The notes beneath the pieces were generated by a model. It was not told the origin of the DNA. It did no database searches and saw nothing but the letters and a program-made list of their open reading frames with translations. Both the position numbers and the translations under genes were made by a program. From Mycolicibacterium madagascariense (GTDB taxonomy: Bacteria; Actinomycetota; Actinomycetes; Mycobacteriales; Mycobacteriaceae), in the NCBI RefSeq assembly GCF_010729665.1, contig NZ_AP022610.1, positions 2,294,001 to 2,358,000 of the forward strand: a stretch of 64,000 bases of DNA, read 5' to 3'. This document shows, in pieces, positions 44,524-52,901 of the stretch (positions are counted from its first letter, which is position 1; every line of letters starts with the position of its first letter).

Positions 44524-45938
44524 GCACCCCCGGGGTCGTCATCGCGGCGCCGTCGTCGGGCAGCGGGAAGACCACCGTCGCCACCGGCCTGATGGGTGCG
44601 CTGCGCCAGGCCGGCCACGTCGTCGCGCCGTTCAAGGTGGGCCCCGACTTCATCGACCCCGGGTACCACGCGCTCGCCGCCGGGTCACCGGGGCGCAACC
44701 TCGATCCCGTCCTCGTCGGCGACGACCTGATCGGTCCGCTCTACCGGCACGGCAGTGCGGCCGCCGACCTCGCGGTCGTCGAGGGCGTGATGGGGCTCTT
44801 CGACGGCCGCATCGACCCGCAGTTCAACGGCCCCGCCCGCGGGTCCACCGCCCACGTGGCCGGTCTGCTCGGCATGCCCGTCGTCCTCGTCGTCGACGCC
44901 CGCGGCCAAAGTCAGAGCATCGGCGCTCTGCTGCACGGGTTTTCGACCTTCGATCAGTCGCTGCGCGTCTCGGGGGTCATCCTCAACCGGGTCGGCTCGA
45001 CGCGGCACGAGCAGGTGCTGCGACAGGCGTGCGAGCAGGTCGGGATGACCGTGCTCGGGGCCATCCCACGGGCCGACGAACTGTCGGTGCCCTCGCGCCA
45101 CCTCGGGCTGGTCACGGCCGTCGAACACGGACAGCGCGCCGTCGAGGCGGTGACGGCGATGGCCGCACTGGTCGCCCGCCACGTCGACGTCGCCGCCGTC
45201 GCGGCCCTGGCCGCGTCCCGGGTCGAGGTGCCCGCCTGGACGCCGCAGGTCGCCGAGCCCGTGGCCGGCGGCGCGACGGTGGCGCTGGCCGCGGGCCGGG
45301 CCTTCACCTTCGGCTACCCCGAACACGCCGAATTGCTGGCCGCGGCGGGCGCCGAGGTCGTCGCCTTCGATCCGCTGACGGGCACGCTGCCCGACGGGAC
45401 GGACGCGCTGGTGATCCCCGGTGGCTTCCCCGAACAGTTCACCGTCGAGCTGTCGGCCAACGAGGTCGTGCGGCGGCAGATCGGGGACCTGGCCGATCGG
45501 GGCGCCCCGGTACACGCCGAGTGCGCCGGGTTGACCTATCTGATGGACGACCTCGACGGCCACCCCATGTGCGGCGTGCTGCCCGGCAGCGCGCACTTCA
45601 CCGAACGTCTGACGTTGGGCTACCGCGACGCCGTCGCCCTCGCCGACTCTGCGGTGCATCCCGCGGGAGCGCGTGTCGCCGGGCATGAATTCCACCGCAC
45701 CGCAGTGACTTTCGTCGGTGCGCCCGAATCCGCCTGGGGTTTCCGCAACGGGGCCGGGGCGGCGGTCACCGATGGTGCGATCAGCGGCGGGGTGCATGCC
45801 GCCTACCTCCACGCGCACGCCGCGGCACACCCGTCGGCGGCGACGCGCTTCGTCGCCGCGGCGGTGGCACGACGGGCGGAACCGAGCTCGACCGCTCCGT
45901 CTAAGCTCGCCGGGTGGCGCCCACCCGAGACGAGATGA
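44517..45938 (+). CDS. cobB: Hydrogenobyrinic acid a,c-diamide synthase
   Basis: 473 residues. The N-terminal dethiobiotin-synthetase-like ATPase has AAPSSGSGKTTVATGL and KVGPDFIDPGYH; the C-terminal glutaminase domain has its Cys in VHAECAGLTYLMDDL and His in GVHAAYLHAH. It amidates the a and c carboxylates of the corrin ring. ATG 44517 and GTG 44520 both overlap the cobO stop. Confidence 0.94.
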   Translation: MVSTPGVVIAAPSSGSGKTTVATGLMGALRQAGHVVAPFKVGPDFIDPGYHALAAGSPGRNLDPVLVGDDLIGPLYRHGSAAADLAVVEGVMGLFDGRIDPQFNGPARGSTAHVAGLLGMPVVLVVDARGQSQSIGALLHGFSTFDQSLRVSGVILNRVGSTRHEQVLRQACEQVGMTVLGAIPRADELSVPSRHLGLVTAVEHGQRAVEAVTAMAALVARHVDVAAVAALAASRVEVPAWTPQVAEPVAGGATVALAAGRAFTFGYPEHAELLAAAGAEVVAFDPLTGTLPDGTDALVIPGGFPEQFTVELSANEVVRRQIGDLADRGAPVHAECAGLTYLMDDLDGHPMCGVLPGSAHFTERLTLGYRDAVALADSAVHPAGARVAGHEFHRTAVTFVGAPESAWGFRNGAGAAVTDGAISGGVHAAYLHAHAAAHPSAATRFVAAAVARRAEPSSTAPSKLAGWRPPETR

Positions 45939-47134
45939 CTCTCGAGAACGCGTATCTCGTCGGCTTGCGGCTGGACGGCAGGAAGGTCGTGGTCGTCGGG
46001 GGCGGCAGCGTCGCGCAGCGCCGGATCCCCCTGCTGCTCGCCAATGGCGCCGACGTCCACGTCATCGCCAGGGCGGCCACGCCCGCCGTCGAAGCGCTCG
46101 ACGGCATCGCCCTCGAGCTCCGCGACTACCGCGACGGCGATCTCGACGGCGCCTGGTACGCGATCGCGGCCACCGACGACCCCGCCGTCAACGCAGCCGT
46201 CGTCGCCGAGGCCGACCGGACCAGGATCTTCTGCGTGCGCGCCGACGTCGCACGCGACGGCACGGCGGTCACGCCGGCGTCGTTCGAGTACGACGGCCTC
46301 AGCGTCGGCGTGCTGGCCGGCGGCGAGCACCGACGGTCGGCGGCCATCCGGTCGGCGATCCACGAGGCCATGCAGCAGGGCGTGATCGTCGCCGACGCCC
46401 CGGGCGCGCAGCTCACCGGCGTGGCGCTCGTCGGGGGAGGACCGGGAGACCCCGAGCTCATCACCGTTCGCGGGCGTCGGCTCCTCGCCCAGGCCGACGT
46501 CGTCGTCGCCGATCGGCTGGCACCGCAGGAACTCCTCGCCGAACTGGCGCCCCACGTCGAGGTGATCGACGCGTCGAAGATCCCGTACGGCCGAGCGATG
46601 GCCCAGGATGCGATCAACGCGGTGCTCGTCGAGCGCGCCTCGGCGGGCAAGTTCGTCGTGCGGCTCAAGGGCGGTGATCCCTACGTGTTCGCGCGCGGAC
46701 ACGAAGAACTGCTCGCGTGCGCCGACGCCGGGATCCCGGTGACCGTGGTGCCCGGTGTGACCAGTGCCATAGCGGTTCCTGCGGCGGCGGGCGTTCCGGT
46801 GACCCATCGGGGCATCACGCACGAGTTCGTGGTGGTCAGCGGCCACGTTGCGCCAGGGCACCCCGAATCGTTAGTCAATTGGGATGCACTGGCGGCGCTG
46901 TCCGGCACGATCGTGTTGCTGATGGCGGTCGAGCGCATCGAGCTCTTTGCGAAGGTGCTGCTGGAGGGTGGCCGACCTGCGCAAACGCCCGTCCTGGTCG
47001 TGCAGCACGGAACGACGGCCCAGCAGCGAACGTTGCGGACGACGCTCGCCGAGGCGGCCGAGTACATCCGCGCCGACGGAATTCGGCCCCCCGCGATCAT
47101 CGTGATCGGGGCCGTGGCGGGCTTCGGCACTTAA
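45935..47134 (+). CDS. cysG: Precorrin-2 dehydrogenase / uroporphyrinogen-III methyltransferase fusion
   Basis: 399 residues. The N-terminal NAD-binding part (KVVVVGGGSVAQRRIPLL) is followed by the SUMT domain from about residue 160 (VALVGGGPGDPELITVRG, VRLKGGDPYVFARGHEE, GVTSAIAVPAAAGVPVTHRG). It links uroporphyrinogen III to siroheme and cobalamin. The ATG overlaps the cobB stop (ATGA), and GTG 45914 is an alternative. Its stop codon falls in the palindrome upstream of efpA. Confidence 0.92.
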   Translation: MTLENAYLVGLRLDGRKVVVVGGGSVAQRRIPLLLANGADVHVIARAATPAVEALDGIALELRDYRDGDLDGAWYAIAATDDPAVNAAVVAEADRTRIFCVRADVARDGTAVTPASFEYDGLSVGVLAGGEHRRSAAIRSAIHEAMQQGVIVADAPGAQLTGVALVGGGPGDPELITVRGRRLLAQADVVVADRLAPQELLAELAPHVEVIDASKIPYGRAMAQDAINAVLVERASAGKFVVRLKGGDPYVFARGHEELLACADAGIPVTVVPGVTSAIAVPAAAGVPVTHRGITHEFVVVSGHVAPGHPESLVNWDALAALSGTIVLLMAVERIELFAKVLLEGGRPAQTPVLVVQHGTTAQQRTLRTTLAEAAEYIRADGIRPPAIIVIGAVAGFGT

Positions 47135-47146
47135 AGAGCTCTTAAG
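47130..47146. promoter_or_regulatory. Palindrome around AAGAGCTCTT upstream of efpA
   Basis: CTTAAAGAGCTCTTAAG contains a perfect 10-bp core at 47134-47143, flanked by further TTAA pairing with one extra base. It lies just upstream of the efpA -10 box, where a repressor or activator could act. Confidence 0.5.
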
Positions 47147-47153
47147 ATTACTG

Positions 47154-47159
47154 TAGGGT
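47154..47159 (+). promoter_or_regulatory. -10 box TAGGGT of efpA
   Basis: TAGGGT is eight bases before the efpA ATG. The same hexamer lies seven bases before the second EfpA-like gene and eight before proS. Confidence 0.5.
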
Positions 47160-47167
47160 AACCCGGT

Positions 47168-48748
47168 ATGACGGCTCTGAACGACGCGGAGCGCGCCGCC
47201 ATCGAACGTGATGCCGAAGGCGCCGGTGTGCGCGCGCTTCCCATGCCCATTACGCAGGCCCAGATCGTGCGCAGCAGTTGGTATCCGGCGTGGCTGCCCT
47301 CGCGACGCTTCATCGCCGCGGTCGTGGCGATCGGCGGCATGCAGTTGCTGGCGACGATGGACAGCACCGTCGCCATCGTCGCGCTGCCCAAGATCCAGGA
47401 CGAGCTCAACCTGTCCGACGCGGGCCGCAGCTGGGTCATCACGGCCTACGTCCTGACCTTCGGCGGCCTCATGCTGCTGGGCGGCCGCCTCGGCGACACG
47501 ATCGGTCGCAAGCGCACCTTCATCGTCGGCGTCGCACTGTTCACCATCGCGTCCATCCTGTGCGGTGGAGCGTGGGACGAGACGACGCTGGTCATCGCCC
47601 GGCTCGCCCAGGGCGTCGGTGCGGCCATCGCGTCGCCGACCGGGCTGGCGCTGATCGCGACGACGTTCCCGAAGGGCCCCGCGCGCAACACCGCCACCGC
47701 GGTGTTCGCCGCGATGACCGGCGTCGGCTCGGTCATGGGCCTGGTCGTGGGTGGCGCCCTCACCGAATTCTCCTGGCGACTGGCCTTCATGGTGAACGTC
47801 CCGGTCGGGCTGCTGATGATCTACCTCGCCCGACGGACGCTGCGCGAGACGCACCGGGAACGGATGAAGCTCGACGCGGCCGGTGCCATCCTGGCGACGC
47901 TCGCCTGCACCGCGGCGGTATTCGGGTTCTCGATGGGTCCCGAGCGCGGTTGGCTCTCACCGGTCACCCTCGGATCGTGCGGCGCCGCGTTCGTCCTCTT
48001 CGGCGCATTCCTCTACGCCGAGCGGACCGCGGTCAATCCCGTCGTCCCGTTCAGCCTGTTCCGCGACCGCAACCGCGTGGCCACCTTCGCCGCGGTCTTC
48101 CTCGGCGGCGGCATCATGTTCACGCTGACCGTGCTGATCGGTCTGTACGTGCAGGACATCATGGGCTACAGCGCGCTGCGCGCGGGCATCGGCTTCATCC
48201 CGTTCGTCATCGCGCTCGGCATCGGCCTGGGCCTGTCGTCCTACCTGGTGTCGATCTTCCCGCCGCGGCTGCTCGTCATCGCGGGCGGCGTGCTGGTGCT
48301 CGCCGCGATGATCTACGGCTCGACGCTCAACGGCGGCATCCCGTACTTCCCCAACCTGGTGCTGCCGATCACGGTCGGCGGCTTCGGCATCGGCATGATC
48401 GTGGTGCCGCTGACGGTGTCGGCGATCGCCGGTGTCGGCTTCGACGAGATCGGCCCGGTGTCGGCCATCGCGCTGATGCTGCAGAACCTCGGTGGCCCGG
48501 TCGTGCTGGCCGTCATCCAGGCCGTCATCACCTCGCGGACCCTGTACCTGGGCGGCACCACCGGCCCGGTCAAGAACATGGACCGCGCGCAACTGCACGC
48601 CCTCGACCAGGGCTACACCTACGGCTTGCTGTGGGTGGCGTCGGTCGCGATCCTCGTCGGCGTCGTGGCCCTGTTCATCGGCTACACGGCCCAGCAGGTC
48701 GCGCAGGCGCAGGAGGTCAAGGAAGCGTTGGACGCCGGCGAGATCTAG
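47168..48748 (+). CDS. efpA: MFS efflux pump EfpA (14-TM, DHA2 type)
   Basis: 526 residues with about 14 membrane helices after a ~45-residue cytosolic N-terminus. DHA2 signatures: MDSTVAIVALPKIQDEL, LTFGGLMLLGGRLGDTIGRK (motif A) and SPTGLALIATTFP. It is the counterpart of M. tuberculosis EfpA (Rv2846c), linked to isoniazid and other drug tolerance and possibly lipid export. It has its own promoter with a palindrome. The 3' end overlaps the convergent LysR gene by 32 bp. Confidence 0.93.
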   Translation: MTALNDAERAAIERDAEGAGVRALPMPITQAQIVRSSWYPAWLPSRRFIAAVVAIGGMQLLATMDSTVAIVALPKIQDELNLSDAGRSWVITAYVLTFGGLMLLGGRLGDTIGRKRTFIVGVALFTIASILCGGAWDETTLVIARLAQGVGAAIASPTGLALIATTFPKGPARNTATAVFAAMTGVGSVMGLVVGGALTEFSWRLAFMVNVPVGLLMIYLARRTLRETHRERMKLDAAGAILATLACTAAVFGFSMGPERGWLSPVTLGSCGAAFVLFGAFLYAERTAVNPVVPFSLFRDRNRVATFAAVFLGGGIMFTLTVLIGLYVQDIMGYSALRAGIGFIPFVIALGIGLGLSSYLVSIFPPRLLVIAGGVLVLAAMIYGSTLNGGIPYFPNLVLPITVGGFGIGMIVVPLTVSAIAGVGFDEIGPVSAIALMLQNLGGPVVLAVIQAVITSRTLYLGGTTGPVKNMDRAQLHALDQGYTYGLLWVASVAILVGVVALFIGYTAQQVAQAQEVKEALDAGEI

Positions 48749-49721
48749 GCGGGTCAGTCACGGCACGCTTCAAATCGCTTGTCGCAGAAGACCTCTCGGC
48801 GCTGCCGATGCTGTGGCCCGCTGCCTGCAGCGCCTCGATCACCGCTGATTCCGAAGGGCCGGGCGACGGTCCGGCCACCGCGAGCGTAACGCGTCCCATC
48901 CACGTCGGATCCTGCACGCGGACGATGGCGACCCCGGCGGGCACCGAGGGCGCCGCCAGTTCGGGGAGCAGACAGATGCCCAATCCCGCGGCCACCATCC
49001 CGAGCCGGGCCTGCCAGCCCCTGACCCGGTGGGCGACGATCGGATCGGCAAGCGTGGGCCAGGCGGCGAACTGCGGGTCGCCCGCGCTGCCGTCACCGAT
49101 CACCCACGGCTCGCCGGTCAACTCGCCGACCGCGACGGCGGTGGTCGCCGAAGCCAGGCGATGCCCGATCGGGACGGCGACGCACAGATCACCGCTGAAC
49201 ACGCGATGCACCGCGAGTCCGTCGAGGTCGTAGTCGGGCAGTCCGGCGCCCGCCCCGATCACCGCGACGGCGAGCCGACCCCGGCGGAGTTCACGCAGCA
49301 GTGACGGGGTCGATGCCTCGCTCAACCGAATGTCGAGACCGGGATGTTCGGCGGCGAGCAGGGCGATCGTCCGCGGTGCGAGAACGGCTGCGGCAGTGGG
49401 GAATACGCCCAAACGCACGCGACCGGCCAAGCGATCGCCGAGCCCGTCGAGGTCGTGGCGCAACGACTCGACGTCACCGAGGATTCGACCGGCATGGGTG
49501 ACGACGGCATGGCCCGCCGCGCTCAGGCTGACCCCGCGCGCCGTGCGGACGAACAGGGGGAGGCCCGCCGCCGCCTCCATGGCGGCGACCTGTCGCGAGA
49601 TGGCGGGCTGCGAATAGCCGAGGGACCGTGCCGCCGCGGTGAAGGACCCGAGCAGCGCGATCTCGCGACACACCCGCAGACCGGCGAGCGTCATGTCGTC
49701 CACCCGCACCATCTTGGCCAT
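48717..49721 (-). CDS. LysR-family transcriptional regulator
   Basis: 334 residues. The HTH is in LGSFTAAARSLGYSQPAISRQVAAMEAAAGLPLF, with a LysR substrate domain after residue ~95. Start ATG 49721 is chosen because TACGCT ends six bases upstream (leaderless), the same arrangement as map; ATGs at 49712 and 49694 are alternatives. It is divergent from an SDR gene, which it may control, and its 3' end overlaps efpA. Confidence 0.85.
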   Translation of the reverse strand: MAKMVRVDDMTLAGLRVCREIALLGSFTAAARSLGYSQPAISRQVAAMEAAAGLPLFVRTARGVSLSAAGHAVVTHAGRILGDVESLRHDLDGLGDRLAGRVRLGVFPTAAAVLAPRTIALLAAEHPGLDIRLSEASTPSLLRELRRGRLAVAVIGAGAGLPDYDLDGLAVHRVFSGDLCVAVPIGHRLASATTAVAVGELTGEPWVIGDGSAGDPQFAAWPTLADPIVAHRVRGWQARLGMVAAGLGICLLPELAAPSVPAGVAIVRVQDPTWMGRVTLAVAGPSPGPSESAVIEALQAAGHSIGSAERSSATSDLKRAVTDPPRSRRRPTLP

Positions 49722-49800
49722 GCATCGAGCGTATGGCTTCGATCCGAGATCGTCATCGCGCGTATGAACTCTTAGGGCGCCCACGGTGGTTGAGACGGGC

Positions 49801-50616
49801 ATGCCGACTGCCTGGTTCATCGCTGGAGCGTCCCGCGGGATGGGACGCGAACTCGTCGATCGACTGCTCGCCCGCGGGGACCGCGTCGCGGCCACCGCCC
49901 GCCGCGCCGAGGCGCTCGACGACCTCGTCGACCGCTACGGCGACCGGCTGTGGGTGCGCGCGCTCGACGTCACCGACACCGCAGCCCTGCGGGCGGTCGT
50001 CGACGACGCCTTCGCCGCGCACGCCCGGATCGACGTCGTCGTCGCCAACGCCGGTTACGGGGTGTTCGGCGTCGCAGAGGACCTCACCGACCGGCAGATC
50101 GACGAGATGATCGCAACCAACCTGACGGGGTCGATCCACTTGGCCAGGGCCGTGCTGCCGCACCTGCGCGCGCAGGGCGGCGGGCACCTGGTGCAGATGT
50201 CGAGCATGGGTGGGCACCTCGCGTTCCCCGCCTTCTCGCTCTACCACGTCACCAAGTGGGGGATCGAGGGTTTCTACGAGGCCCTGGCGCAGGAGGTCGC
50301 GCCGTTCGGGATCCGGACGACGCTCGTCGAGCCCGGCGTCGTCCGCACGGGGTTCTTCGACGCTGCGAGTCGCGTCCCGCTGAGTGAGCCCTACGTGGGC
50401 GGCCCCGCCGACCGGCCCGGCCCGTCGACGGAGGACATGGTCGACGACGCGCAGAAGACGGTCGCCGCCATCATCCGGGCCTGCGACGCCGCCGAACCCC
50501 CGCGACGGCTGGTGCTCGGATCCGACGCCTGGCAGCTCATCGGCGACGCGTTGCGGAGCCGACTCGACGACGTCGTCGCGCAGCGCGCCAACGCTGCGAC
50601 CGCCGACATCGACTGA
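49801..50616 (+). CDS. Short-chain dehydrogenase/reductase
   Basis: 271 residues. The cofactor motif GASRGMG lies near the N-terminus, with NAGYG and the catalytic Ser/Tyr/Lys in MSSMGGHLAFPAFSLYHVTKWG. ATG 49801 has GAGACGGG directly upstream; GTG 49786 is an alternative. It is divergent from the LysR gene and lies between the two EfpA-type pumps. Substrate unknown. Confidence 0.9.
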   Translation: MPTAWFIAGASRGMGRELVDRLLARGDRVAATARRAEALDDLVDRYGDRLWVRALDVTDTAALRAVVDDAFAAHARIDVVVANAGYGVFGVAEDLTDRQIDEMIATNLTGSIHLARAVLPHLRAQGGGHLVQMSSMGGHLAFPAFSLYHVTKWGIEGFYEALAQEVAPFGIRTTLVEPGVVRTGFFDAASRVPLSEPYVGGPADRPGPSTEDMVDDAQKTVAAIIRACDAAEPPRRLVLGSDAWQLIGDALRSRLDDVVAQRANAATADID

Positions 50617-50668
50617 CCCCGGGTCGACCCGGGTTTCACGGGGTGGCGCGCTGGGTAGGGTGTCGGCA

Positions 50669-52174
50669 ATGTCTGCCGCCGGTGGTTCCCCAGGTTCGGC
50701 GGAGCAGTCGACAGCCCCGTTGGCGTCGTCCGTGCTCGGAATCGCCATCATCGCGATCACCGGCATGCAGCTGATGTCGACGCTCGACGGCACCATCGTC
50801 ATCGTCGCGCTGCCGAGGATGCAGGCTGAGCTCGACCTCTCCGATGCGGGTAAGAGCTGGGTCATCACGGCATACGTGCTGACTTTCGGCGGGCTGCTGC
50901 TGCTCGGCGGCCGGGTCGGCGACGCCATCGGCCAGAAGCGTGCCTTCCTGTCCGGCGTCGGCGTCTTCACCCTCGCCTCCCTGGTGTGCGGATTGGCCAA
51001 CGACGAGTACACGCTGATCGCCGCTCGCGCACTGCAGGGCATGGGGGCCGCCGTCGCAGCCCCGACCGGATTCGCGCTGATCGCCACCACCTACGCCGTG
51101 GGGCAGGCCCGCAACCAGGCCATGGCCGTGTCCGCCGGAATGCAGGCGATCGGTTCGGTGCTCGGGCTGGTGCTCGGGGGCCTGCTGACGGTCATCTCCT
51201 GGCGGTTGGCGTTCCTGATGAACGTGCCCATCGGCATCGTCATCATCGCGATCGCGGTCCTGCGCATCGGTGAGACGCACCACGAACGACTCAAGCTGGA
51301 CGTCACGGGCGCGCTGCTGGCCACCCTGGGCTGCACGGCCGCGGTGCTGGTCTTCACGCAGGGCCCCCCGCGCGGCTGGCTCGACCCGTGGGTGGTCGGC
51401 GCGGCCGTCGCCGCGGTCGTCTGCTTCGTCTCGTTCCTGTTCGCCGAACGCAAGGCGGAGAACCCGCTCGTGCCGTTCTCGGTGTTCAGCGAGCGCAATC
51501 GGGTGATGACGCTCATCTCGTGGTTCCTCGGCGGTGGTGTGCTGCTGACCGTCACCGTGATGGTCGGGCTGCTCGCGCAGGACGTGCTCGGCTACTCGGC
51601 GCTGCGTGCCGGAATCTGCTTCCTGCCATTTGCGGTGGCGGTCGGCGTCGGCAACCTCCTGGCGACCAAACTGGCGCCCCTCGTCGCGCCGCGGTGGCTG
51701 ATCATCGGCGGCGGCCTGTTCGTGCTCGCCGCCATGCTGTACGGCTCCACGCTGGACCGCAGCATCCCGTACTTCCCCGATCTGTTCACCCCGATCGTGC
51801 TCGGCGGTTTCGGCATCGGGATCATCTCGGTGGTGCTGCCGCTGTGCGCGGTCGCGGGCGTCGGACCCCGGGAGATCGGGCCGGTCTCGGCCATCACGCT
51901 GATGGTGCAGAACCTGGGTGGGCCGCTGGTGCTCGTCGTCATCATGGCGGTTCAGACCTCGCGCACCCTGTACCTGGGCGGCACCACGGGGCCGGTGAAG
52001 AACATGACGCCCGCCCAGCTCGACGCTCTCGGCTACGGCTACACCTATTCGCTGCTGTGGGTTGCCGGCGTGTCGATCCTCGTCGGCATCGCGGCGTTCT
52101 GGATCGGCTTCTCGGCGCGCGACATCGCCAGGGCGCAGCACACCAAGGAAGCGGTCGAGGCGGGCGAGCTGTAG
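50669..52174 (+). CDS. Second EfpA-like MFS efflux pump
   Basis: 501 residues, about 14 membrane helices, and a clear paralogue of EfpA at 47168-48748. Long runs are shared, such as DLSDAGKSWVITAYVLTFGG and SRTLYLGGTTGPVKNM, and both end in a similar Ala/Glu-rich tail. Its N-terminus is about 20 residues shorter. It has its own TAGGGT box seven bases before the ATG. M. tuberculosis has only one EfpA at this locus, so this looks like a duplication with the LysR/SDR pair between the copies. Confidence 0.9.
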   Translation: MSAAGGSPGSAEQSTAPLASSVLGIAIIAITGMQLMSTLDGTIVIVALPRMQAELDLSDAGKSWVITAYVLTFGGLLLLGGRVGDAIGQKRAFLSGVGVFTLASLVCGLANDEYTLIAARALQGMGAAVAAPTGFALIATTYAVGQARNQAMAVSAGMQAIGSVLGLVLGGLLTVISWRLAFLMNVPIGIVIIAIAVLRIGETHHERLKLDVTGALLATLGCTAAVLVFTQGPPRGWLDPWVVGAAVAAVVCFVSFLFAERKAENPLVPFSVFSERNRVMTLISWFLGGGVLLTVTVMVGLLAQDVLGYSALRAGICFLPFAVAVGVGNLLATKLAPLVAPRWLIIGGGLFVLAAMLYGSTLDRSIPYFPDLFTPIVLGGFGIGIISVVLPLCAVAGVGPREIGPVSAITLMVQNLGGPLVLVVIMAVQTSRTLYLGGTTGPVKNMTPAQLDALGYGYTYSLLWVAGVSILVGIAAFWIGFSARDIARAQHTKEAVEAGEL

Positions 52175-52196
52175 CCGCCGTGTCGGTGGGGGCCGA

Positions 52197-52202
52197 TAAC
52201 GT
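52197..52202 (+). promoter_or_regulatory. -10 box TAACGT, leaderless promoter
   Basis: TAACGT, six bases, then the ATG at 52209. Confidence 0.5.
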
Positions 52203-52208
52203 GCCCGC

Positions 52209-52886
52209 ATGGCCACGCTGACCCGCCGACAGATCTCCGAAACCCTCGACCCGCTGGGCTGGCGGCTGATCCACGGCGCCGCTCTCGCCCACGTGGCCGT
52301 CGCGTCCCTGGCCGCCGCCGCGGAGGCAGCCGCCGTCGCCGTCACCGCGGCGGGCACCGGCGGCAACGGGCACCTGAGCGTCGAACTGCACTCCGATCGG
52401 CTGCTGCTGCGGCTGCAGTCAGCGGTCACCGGCACGGTCTCCGAGGCCGACCTGCACCTGGCGCAGACCGTGACGGAGGCGTTGGGACGGCGCTCGCTGG
52501 TGACGTCGCCGGGCGACGCCGCGGCGGCGCCCCAGAGCATGGAGATCGCCATCGACGCGCTCGACATCCCGCTCGTCCAACCATTCTGGCGGGCCGTCAC
52601 CGGCTACGTCGACGAGCCGGGTGCACCGGAACCCGACGCCGCACTGATCGATCCGCTCGGCCGCGGGCCCGAGATCTGGTTCCAGCAGATGGACGCCCCG
52701 CGCGTGCAGCGCAATCGAATCCACCTCGACGTGACCGTCGCGCCGGAGCTGGCGCAGCCGCGCATCGACGCGGCGCTGGCCGCCGGCGGGACGCTGCTCT
52801 CGGCGGCCCGCGCGCCCGCGTTCTGGGTGCTGGCCGACGCCGAGGGCAACGAGGTGTGCGTCTGCACGTGGCAGGGGCGCGACTAA
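52209..52886 (+). CDS. Pterin-dehydratase-like/VOC two-domain protein
   Basis: 225 residues. The first ~95 residues resemble a pterin-4a-carbinolamine dehydratase fold (SETLDPLGWRLIHGAALAHVAV, SEADLHLAQTVTEALG). The rest is a glyoxalase/VOC domain (ALDIPLVQPFWRAVTGY, GPEIWFQQMDAP, RNRIHLDVTVAPELAQPR, WVLADAEGNEVCVCTW). The combination is widespread in actinobacteria without a known reaction. It lies just upstream of proS, whose promoter begins right after its stop. Confidence 0.75.
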   Translation: MATLTRRQISETLDPLGWRLIHGAALAHVAVASLAAAAEAAAVAVTAAGTGGNGHLSVELHSDRLLLRLQSAVTGTVSEADLHLAQTVTEALGRRSLVTSPGDAAAAPQSMEIAIDALDIPLVQPFWRAVTGYVDEPGAPEPDAALIDPLGRGPEIWFQQMDAPRVQRNRIHLDVTVAPELAQPRIDAALAAGGTLLSAARAPAFWVLADAEGNEVCVCTWQGRD

Positions 52887-52887
52887 G

Positions 52888-52893
52888 TAGGGT
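52888..52893 (+). promoter_or_regulatory. -10 box TAGGGT of proS
   Basis: TAGGGT, eight bases, then GTG at 52902; start probably leaderless or nearly so. Confidence 0.48.
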
Positions 52894-52901
52894 TGTCGTC
52901 C

